This document shows positions 1-4,800 of a stretch of 17,338 nt of DNA, one piece after another. This DNA is from Candidatus Bipolaricaulota bacterium (GTDB taxonomy: Bacteria; Bipolaricaulota; Bipolaricaulia; Bipolaricaulales; Bipolaricaulaceae). The stretch spans positions 1 to 17,338 of the forward strand of contig JALVLL010000018.1 in NCBI GenBank assembly GCA_027027485.1, written 5' to 3'. The position numbers and the translations under genes were made by a program. A model generated the notes under the pieces. The model saw only the letters and a program-made list of their open reading frames with translations. It made no database searches and was not told the DNA's origin. The first letter of the stretch is position 1. Each line of letters starts with the position of its first letter.

Positions 1-184
1 CGGCTCCCCGAATTTCCCGGTGGAGCCTGGTCCCGACTTCCGGGCCCAGCGCTCCCACCAGGTCTTCCCGGGACGCCGCCAGGATCCCCTCCGGGGAGCC
101 GAAGGCCGCAAGGAGGACATCCAGGCGCCTCCGGGTGAGGGAGGGGAGGGAGTTCAGCGCGATCCAAGCGAGCTTCCTCTCCAT
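1..184 (-). CDS. dprA: DprA (DNA processing protein A), N-terminal fragment, cut by window edge
   Basis: Reading leftward from an ATG at 184, 61 codons are open to the window edge. The peptide starts MERKLAWIALNSLPSLTRRR and continues with FGSPEGILAASREDL. This matches the helical N-terminal domain that precedes the Rossmann fold of DprA/Smf, with its usual W-AL-L-P--G/T-RR-L--L---FGSPE-- pattern. DprA loads RecA onto incoming single-stranded DNA in transformation. The Rossmann domain lies outside the window and cannot be checked. The gene is divergent from the WD40 gene. There is no Shine-Dalgarno before the ATG; a -10-like hexamer ends 7 bases upstream, so the mRNA may be leaderless. Family recognition is fairly confident, although only about a sixth of the protein is visible. 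Confidence 0.75.
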   Translation of the reverse strand, partial: MERKLAWIALNSLPSLTRRRLDVLLAAFGSPEGILAASREDLVGALGPEVGTRLHREIRGA

Positions 185-191
185 GCCCGGG

Positions 192-220
192 ATTCTAAGC
201 CCACGGGTTTGTGGTCCCAA
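192..220 (-). promoter_or_regulatory. Probable leaderless promoter of dprA
   Basis: On the minus strand TTGGGA (220-215) and TAGAAT (197-192) are separated by 17 bases. The ATG of dprA begins 7 bases after the -10 hexamer, so transcription would start at or within a base or two of the start codon. No purine-rich ribosome site is present between them. Confidence 0.5.
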
Positions 221-238
221 GCCCGAAGGGGATATGAT
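209..238 (+). promoter_or_regulatory. Candidate promoter of the WD40 gene
   Basis: TTGTGG (209-214), an 18-base spacer and TATGAT (233-238) precede the WD40 start at 260. The -10 matches consensus at five of six bases and the -35 is weak. The short leader would still hold the GGGGAGGTGG ribosome site. It overlaps the opposing dprA promoter, so the two may interfere. Confidence 0.4.
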
Positions 239-259
239 GGGGAAACCGGGGAGGTGGAG

Positions 260-1198
260 ATGAGAGCGAAGATCCTCGTTGGCCTTTTGTTTTTCCCTCT
301 TTTGGCCCTCGGGGCGGGGGAGGTGGCGGTCATCTCGCCCCAGGGGGGAACGCCATACCACGAGCACGTGGTGGCCTTCCTCCCCGACGGGACCCTGGTG
401 ACGGCTCGGGGTAGGACCATCGAGCTCTGGACGCCCCCATGGAACTCGGTCGCACGGACCCTTACGGGCCACGGGGGAAACGTTTCCTCTGTGGCCGTCT
501 CCCCGGACGGCAGATACATGGCCACCGGGGATTCCGACTCGCTGCTTGTTGTGTGGGATACGGGCACCTGGGAGCCGGTCTTCCGGAACGACGAGCACTC
601 GTTCACCGTGTGGGCCTTGGATTTCTCCCCCGACGGGACGCTCCTGGCTTCGGGAGCCTTCGACCACATGATCCGCGTATGGGACCTCTCCCTGAAGATG
701 CAGGTCCTCCTGCTTGAAGGACACAAGAGCTGGATCCGCTCCGTCGACTTCTCGCCGGACGGGAAGCGACTCGTCTCGAGTTCATGCGATGGGACGGTGC
801 GTATCTGGGACGTGGAGCGCGGGGGGCTGCTCGAGACCATCAAAGCCGGCGTGGACGGGATCTATCGGGTCCACTTCTCCCCCGACGGGCGCTTCATCAT
901 CTGGGGCAACTACGAGGGCGATATCAAGTTCTACGATGCCGCGACCCTGGAGGAAGTCCGGGTGATCCACAACCCCGGGAAGCCCGTCTATGCCCTGGCC
1001 ATCTCGCCGGATGGGAGCTTGCTCGCCTCGGGGGGGTTCGACCGGAGGGTCCGGGTCTGGGAGATCGCCACGGGACAGCTCGTGGCCGAGTTCTCCGGAC
1101 ATACCTCCCACGTGTGGGGCCTGGCCTTCTCCTCGGACGGGAGGTACCTGGCCTCCTCTTCCAAGGATGGGACGGTCCGGATCTGGAAGCTCCCTTGA
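260..1198 (+). CDS. Exported seven-bladed WD40 beta-propeller protein
   Basis: The protein has 312 residues. The start at 260 is preferred over upstream in-frame codons because it follows a purine-rich GGGGAGGTGG site and opens a good signal peptide (MRAKILVGLLFFPLLALGAG). The rest is WD40 repeats with the SPDG...S-D--V-IWD signature. Blade cores start near residues 41, 81, 123, 165, 207, 249 and 291, which makes seven blades and a complete propeller with nothing else attached. Blades one and four are the most degenerate, with LPDG and an FYD ending. Such propellers are binding scaffolds and no enzymatic motif is seen. The signal peptide implies a periplasmic or outer-surface location; the partner is unknown. 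The last 32 bases overlap the next gene, so the two are probably co-transcribed, although their functions look unrelated. Confidence 0.85.
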   Translation: MRAKILVGLLFFPLLALGAGEVAVISPQGGTPYHEHVVAFLPDGTLVTARGRTIELWTPPWNSVARTLTGHGGNVSSVAVSPDGRYMATGDSDSLLVVWDTGTWEPVFRNDEHSFTVWALDFSPDGTLLASGAFDHMIRVWDLSLKMQVLLLEGHKSWIRSVDFSPDGKRLVSSSCDGTVRIWDVERGGLLETIKAGVDGIYRVHFSPDGRFIIWGNYEGDIKFYDAATLEEVRVIHNPGKPVYALAISPDGSLLASGGFDRRVRVWEIATGQLVAEFSGHTSHVWGLAFSSDGRYLASSSKDGTVRIWKLP

Positions 1199-1982
1199 GG
1201 CGCTCCGGAGGAGGATCGTCTCCTGCAGGAAGTGTCCCCGGCTCGTCGACTTCCGGGAGGAGGTGGCCCGGAGGAAGAGGAGGGCCTTCGCGGACGAGGA
1301 GTACTGGGGGAGGCCGGTGCCGGGGTTCGGCGACCCGGGCGCGAGGCTGGTGGTGGCGGGCCTGGCCCCGGCGGCCCATGGCGCCAATCGTACCGGCAGG
1401 ATGTTCACCGGAGACGGCCCCCGGGGTGCAGGGGACACCCTGATGCGGGCCCTCCATGGGATCGGCCTCGCCAGCCTTCCCTTCGCCCGCTCCAGGGACG
1501 ATGGCCTCTCGCTGCGGGGCGTCTATCTCACCGCGGCCCTGAGGTGTGTCCCTCCCGGGAACCGGCCCTTAGCCCGGGAGCTCGAGAACTGTCTCCCGTT
1601 CCTCGTCGAGGAGCTAGAGCTCCTGGGGAAGGCGAAGGCGATTCTGGCCCTGGGGAGGGTCGCCTTCGGTGCGTGCCTCAAGGCTCTGGAGCTGATGGGT
1701 CATCCCGTGCCCAGGCCGAGGCCCGCCTTCGGACACGGGGCGCGCTATCGGATAGGCCCCTATTGGCTCGTGGCCTCGTACCATCCCTCGCGCCAGAACA
1801 CCCAAACGGGGAGGCTCTCCGAGGAGAGCTTCCGGGAGGTGGTCGCGGGGGCCGCCCGCTTGGCCGGTTTACGGGGCCACATCAGAAGCAAAAGCGCCCC
1901 TGAAGCGAAAGCCCCTCCAGGGAAAGCCCCCTCCCCACCTTCCCGGAGAGGGAGATCTCCCAACCATCGCCCGGCCAGATGA
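1167..1982 (+). CDS. udgB: Uracil-DNA glycosylase family 5 (UDGb type), 4Fe-4S protein
   Basis: The protein has 271 residues. The key block GLAPAAHGANRTGR (residues 65-78) followed by MFTGD is the family 5 motif 1. It lacks the acidic or Asn catalytic residue of families 1 and 4. The second active-site motif HPSRQN is at 206-211. Four cysteines at 20, 23, 127 and 142 (CRKC, then ALRCVPP...ENC) are the expected iron-sulfur ligands. The enzyme removes uracil, and in this family other deaminated bases, from DNA. The start is uncertain. ATG 1167 is the only sensible in-frame start before the CRKC motif, but it lies inside the WD40 gene and has a poor ribosome site, so coupling to WD40 translation is likely. 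The last ~35 residues are a Pro/Arg/Lys-rich tail beyond the usual domain, encoded where the gene overlaps the convergent neighbour. Confidence 0.88.
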   Translation: MGRSGSGSSLEALRRRIVSCRKCPRLVDFREEVARRKRRAFADEEYWGRPVPGFGDPGARLVVAGLAPAAHGANRTGRMFTGDGPRGAGDTLMRALHGIGLASLPFARSRDDGLSLRGVYLTAALRCVPPGNRPLARELENCLPFLVEELELLGKAKAILALGRVAFGACLKALELMGHPVPRPRPAFGHGARYRIGPYWLVASYHPSRQNTQTGRLSEESFREVVAGAARLAGLRGHIRSKSAPEAKAPPGKAPSPPSRRGRSPNHRPAR

Positions 1983-2724
1983 GGGAAAATGACATCCCTA
2001 TAAGGCCCGTGGGGTCGAAATCCCCCTTAGCCGAGGCCCTCAGGGGATCGAGCCGCAGGCCCAGCGAGAGCGACCCGCGTATGTATCCGTCGGGGGAGAG
2101 GTGAAGGGAGATCCCGACCTCGGGTCCTCTCTCCCCGCGGTATCCGCCGCTGACCGAGATCCCCTTCCAGCCCTCGTCGAAATCGGCCTTTATGGAGATG
2201 TCCCACGGCGGGAGGCGGCAGCCCACGGCGAGGGAGCGCGTCCCGAGGAGCCTCGAGGGGTAAAGGGAGAAGGAGGCCCAACCATCGGCCCAGAAGGGCG
2301 CTATCTCGTACCTTAGGGAAAGGGCCCCGCCCACGGAGGCCGCGACCCCCGGGCCGGCCCCCCGGAAATGGGACCCGATGCCGAGACGGAGGGAGATCTC
2401 CCCCGGGGGAAGCTCCCATTTGGGGAACAGCTCGAGGTCGAGCCGCGTTTGTTCCCAACCGCCGTTTCCGAAGCCCACCTTGAGTCCCAGCCTCGAGATC
2501 CCATCGGATACCTCGCCCCTGAGGAGCGCCACCCAGTCCCAACCGGGCCAGGGGAGCCGCAGGGAGAGCCCCAGGCGGAAGGGATCACGGTCCCAACGCA
2601 GGTCGAGGGCTCCCCGGGACTCCAACCCGGTCCCGGGGCGCCATCCCACCCACAGGGAAGCATCCCCCGCGCCCAGGGCCGGAAGGGGAACCGCCAGGAT
2701 CAGGATGAACAGGAAGGGCCACAC
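1882..2724 (-). CDS. Exported protein, probably outer-membrane beta-barrel, unknown function
   Basis: I do not recognise a named family. From a GTG at 2724 the protein has 280 residues and begins with a hydrophobic signal peptide (MWPFLFILILAVPLPALGAG). The rest is a run of short amphipathic strands with alternating hydrophobic and polar residues, many Gly, Trp and aromatic positions, and it ends in Phe (QGRFCF). These are common traits of outer-membrane barrels. The frame also reads upstream to a TTG at 2781, but that would add non-signal residues and run through a good promoter, so GTG is preferred. The 3' end overlaps the convergent glycosylase gene by 101 bases. Small barrel proteins of this length can be porins or envelope scaffolds; no specific role is supported. 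Confidence 0.6.
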   Translation of the reverse strand: MWPFLFILILAVPLPALGAGDASLWVGWRPGTGLESRGALDLRWDRDPFRLGLSLRLPWPGWDWVALLRGEVSDGISRLGLKVGFGNGGWEQTRLDLELFPKWELPPGEISLRLGIGSHFRGAGPGVAASVGGALSLRYEIAPFWADGWASFSLYPSRLLGTRSLAVGCRLPPWDISIKADFDEGWKGISVSGGYRGERGPEVGISLHLSPDGYIRGSLSLGLRLDPLRASAKGDFDPTGLIGMSFSLIWPGDGWEISLSGKVGRGLSLEGLSLQGRFCF

Positions 2725-2732
2725 AAAAGCGG

Positions 2733-2760
2733 AGTATAAGGTGGCGACGGGGGGCGGCAA
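2733..2760 (-). promoter_or_regulatory. Probable leaderless promoter of the barrel-protein gene
   Basis: On the minus strand TTGCCG (2760-2755), a 16-base spacer and TATACT (2738-2733) are followed, after 8 bases (CCGCTTTT), by the GTG start at 2724. No Shine-Dalgarno intervenes. Same geometry as the dprA promoter. Confidence 0.5.
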
Positions 2761-2763
2761 GGC

Positions 2764-2806
2764 TAAAATATAGCTTACCAAATGGTTTATAGGACTATAA
2801 AGGAGG
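2764..2806 (+). promoter_or_regulatory. AT-rich leader and ribosome site of the DUF47 gene
   Basis: An AT-rich patch (TAAAATATAG at 2764-2773, TTTATAGGAC at 2786-2795) stands out from the GC-rich surroundings and probably holds the promoter. No -35/-10 pair at standard spacing is convincing. AGGAGG at 2801-2806 lies 4 bases before the ATG at 2811 and fixes that start. Confidence 0.4.
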
Positions 2807-2810
2807 CCAT

Positions 2811-3482
2811 ATGGGGCTCTGGAAACGGGTTAGTGCGGTCCTTTTCGAGCAACCGCCCACTTTCCTCTTCGTCGAGCACGGGAGGAAGGTCTGCAAGGCC
2901 AGCGAGGCCCTGGTCAGGGTCATGGAGGCGGCGGCCTCCGGCGGGGATGTCTCCGGGCTCAAGGCGGAGGTGGACCGCTGGGAGCACGAGGCCGACCAGA
3001 TAAAGCACGAGATAAGGAGGAAGCTTCCCCGCAGCGACCTCTTCCTCCCCATGGCCCGGGGCGACCTCATGGATCTCCTCTGGCAACAGGACGAGATCGC
3101 CGATCGGGCCCAGGATGCGGCCCATCTGCTCTCGCTCCTGCCCCTTTCCCTGGACGGCGAGCTCGGGGAAATCTGGGCCAGGATCGTCCGCGGCCTGGAG
3201 GAGAGCCACAGCGCCTATTGCGACCTCATCGAGAGCCTGGGGAAGCACCTCCGGGGGGAGAGGCAGCTCGCGGAGAAAATGAGGGAGCTCTTGGGGCTCA
3301 TCGGCGAAAGGGAACACGCGGTGGCGGTGGCCGAGGACGAGCTCGTGGCGGCCGTCTATCGCCATGGCTCCATGGATCCCTTCCAGAAGGTGCACCTGGT
3401 GGAGGTGGCCCGCACGGTGGGCCAGGTGGCGGGTCACATGGAGAACGCCGCCGGCAGGATCTGTCTCCTCTTCTTGGGTTGA
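2811..3482 (+). CDS. DUF47 (PhoU-like) family protein
   Basis: The protein has 223 residues, the normal length for DUF47, and is almost wholly helical. It shows the PhoU-type metal-binding pattern: WEHEADQIKHEI at residues 57-68 and DEIADRAQDAA at 94-104, with a repeat-like acidic helix near 167-178. DUF47 proteins are cytoplasmic and are usually encoded beside a PiT phosphate transporter, whose activity they are thought to modulate. No transporter is found next to this gene, which instead sits between an envelope gene and rplM. The start is well supported by AGGAGG. The family assignment is confident, but a link to phosphate is inferred from the family only. Confidence 0.85.
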   Translation: MGLWKRVSAVLFEQPPTFLFVEHGRKVCKASEALVRVMEAAASGGDVSGLKAEVDRWEHEADQIKHEIRRKLPRSDLFLPMARGDLMDLLWQQDEIADRAQDAAHLLSLLPLSLDGELGEIWARIVRGLEESHSAYCDLIESLGKHLRGERQLAEKMRELLGLIGEREHAVAVAEDELVAAVYRHGSMDPFQKVHLVEVARTVGQVAGHMENAAGRICLLFLG

Positions 3483-3508
3483 AGCGGGAAGATCCGCGCT
3501 GATATAAT
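3479..3508 (+). promoter_or_regulatory. Promoter of rplM, extended -10
   Basis: TTGAAG (3479-3484), an 18-base spacer and a perfect TATAAT (3503-3508) preceded by TGA give an extended -10 element (TGATATAAT). The -35 overlaps the stop codon of the DUF47 gene. The leader to rplM would be about 30 bases and contains GAGGGAGG near 3535-3542. Confidence 0.75.
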
Positions 3509-3547
3509 CCGCGCCCGAAACGAACCCCCGTATCGAGGGAGGCATCG

Positions 3548-3988
3548 ATGAAGACCTACATGGCCAAGAAAGAGGATGCCGGCAAGACCTTCGTGCGAGA
3601 GTGGTATGTGGTCGACGCCACCGACCAGCCCCTGGGGCGCCTCGCCTCCAAGATCGCCGTCATCCTGCAGGGAAAGCACAAACCCACCTATACCCCGCAC
3701 TTCGACGTGGGCGATTACGTCATCGTGATCAACGCCGAGAAGGTGAAGCTCACCGGCAAGAAATGGGAGCAGAAGCTCTACCGCCACCACACGGGCTATG
3801 TGGGGCATCTGGTGGAGATCCCCTATGAGGAGCTGGTGAAGAAGCACCCGGACTGGCCCATCAAGCTCGCGGTCAAAAGGATGCTCCCCAAGAACAACCT
3901 GGGGCGGAGGATGCTGCGGAAGCTCAAGGTCTATGCCGGTCCGGATCACCCCCACAAGGCCCAGAAGCCCAAGCCCCTTCCTCTGTGA
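3548..3988 (+). CDS. rplM: 50S ribosomal protein L13
   Basis: The protein has 146 residues, the standard length for bacterial L13. Diagnostic stretches are WYVVDATDQPLGRLASKIA near residue 19, GDYVIVINAEKVKLTGKK near 55, MLPKNNLGRRMLRKLKVYAG near 112 and the GPDHPH segment just before the C-terminus. L13 binds 23S rRNA early in assembly of the large subunit. The start is fixed by GAGGGAGG six bases upstream and by the family. In most bacteria rpsI (S9) follows directly. Here the next gene is an exported CsgG-like protein after about 130 bases, so rpsI must lie elsewhere. Confidence 0.98.
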   Translation: MKTYMAKKEDAGKTFVREWYVVDATDQPLGRLASKIAVILQGKHKPTYTPHFDVGDYVIVINAEKVKLTGKKWEQKLYRHHTGYVGHLVEIPYEELVKKHPDWPIKLAVKRMLPKNNLGRRMLRKLKVYAGPDHPHKAQKPKPLPL

Positions 3989-4008
3989 CCCCTTCCCCGG
4001 GATCAACC

Positions 4009-4025
4009 TCCCCCTCGCCGGGGGA
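4009..4025 (+). terminator. Weak candidate terminator hairpin after rplM
   Basis: TCCCCC (4009-4014) and GGGGGA (4020-4025) form a 6-bp stem with loop TCGCC, 20 bases after the rplM stop. No T-tract follows, so it would be a weak or factor-dependent terminator at best. Confidence 0.3.
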
Positions 4026-4097
4026 CGTCTGTCACGGGTATCCATGACAAATTGAGGTGGGGGGCTGGGCACCTTTCCTACTGCCCGCCCTTTCCCC

Positions 4098-4105
4098 TGT
4101 ATAAG
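4098..4105 (+). promoter_or_regulatory. Candidate -10 element of the CsgG-like gene
   Basis: TGTATAAG (4098-4105) contains TATAAG, five of six bases of the -10 consensus, with a TG just upstream. The first ATG is only 13 bases downstream at 4119 and has no Shine-Dalgarno, so the transcript would be leaderless or nearly so. No good -35 is seen. Confidence 0.4.
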
Positions 4106-4118
4106 CTCCCCCTGCGTT

Positions 4119-4718
4119 ATGGCGATGCGCAGGGGAATGCTGGTGGCTTTGGTTTTCGTCTCCTTGGGGGTCCTATCCTCGGCCCAGAGGGTAGCGGTCT
4201 TGATCCAAAGCGGGGTGGGCGTCCCACCCCAGGCCATGCGGGAGCTGCGCTCCTACACGTGCTATCGGGTTTCCCTCTACAGCGGCATGGAGGTGATCCC
4301 CGACACGGAGGTACGCCGCATCCAGCACGAGCTCGGCATCTACCTCGGCACCTACATACCCGACGATGGGGTACGGAGGCTCCTCGTCCAGCTCGGTGCC
4401 GACTATCTCCTTATCGTCAGGGTGGTGCAGTGGGAGAGCGAGTGGGACCTAAGCCTGGAGCGGGCGGTGCTGGTGTCGGGCGTGGGCCTTTTGGACCCGG
4501 CCCTGGCCCGCTTCCTCGGGCCCTTGGGGCTCCTCTCCACGCTGGACCGGAAGTCCCGGGTCTCCATCTTCGTCAGGCTTTACAGCCACGAGGGGCTGAT
4601 CTATGCTAATCTGGTCTCCATGGAGGATGGATCCCTACTTTGGATCCTCTCGGACCCGCTTAAGGCCGCCCGCAGGGCCGTGGACATGGCGCTCAGGGAG
4701 GTTTGGCAAGCGCTGTGA
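4119..4718 (+). CDS. Exported CsgG/LpoB-like protein, function unknown
   Basis: The protein has 199 residues with an N-terminal signal peptide (hydrophobic core about residues 7-22, likely cut after SSA). No lipobox cysteine is present. The mature part follows the CsgG/LpoB/FlgT-type pattern: a first strand RVAVLIQS, then GMEVIPDTEVRRIQHELGI (residues 57-75), a short linker, a helix leading into LGADYLLIVRVVQWE (92-106), and a late strand with YANLVSMEDGSLLWILSDP (162-180) followed by a C-terminal helix. In that fold these correspond to the dinucleotide-like half and the last strand before the final helix. Family members assemble or regulate envelope machines, but no motif points to one. Starts at 4119 (MAM) or 4125 are both possible. 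It is followed after 82 bases by the large PKD protein and may serve the same envelope structure. The fold call is tentative. Confidence 0.6.
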   Translation: MAMRRGMLVALVFVSLGVLSSAQRVAVLIQSGVGVPPQAMRELRSYTCYRVSLYSGMEVIPDTEVRRIQHELGIYLGTYIPDDGVRRLLVQLGADYLLIVRVVQWESEWDLSLERAVLVSGVGLLDPALARFLGPLGLLSTLDRKSRVSIFVRLYSHEGLIYANLVSMEDGSLLWILSDPLKAARRAVDMALREVWQAL

Positions 4719-4800
4719 GGGGATGTTACGGGCATCACAGGTTCCCTTTTGGTGCCCGGGGTAGACTGGCTTCAGTTCCCGGCGATGGAAGGAGGTCGAT

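Noticed and set aside
1882..2781. Longer form of the barrel gene starting at TTG 2781 (299 residues)
   Set aside because: The extra 19 residues precede the signal peptide, and a good -35/-10 pair lies inside them; GTG 2724 is the simpler start.
4729..4758. Inverted repeat CGGGCA/TGCCCG as a terminator after the CsgG-like gene
   Set aside because: Only 6 bp with an 18-base loop and no T-tract; probably chance in GC-rich DNA.
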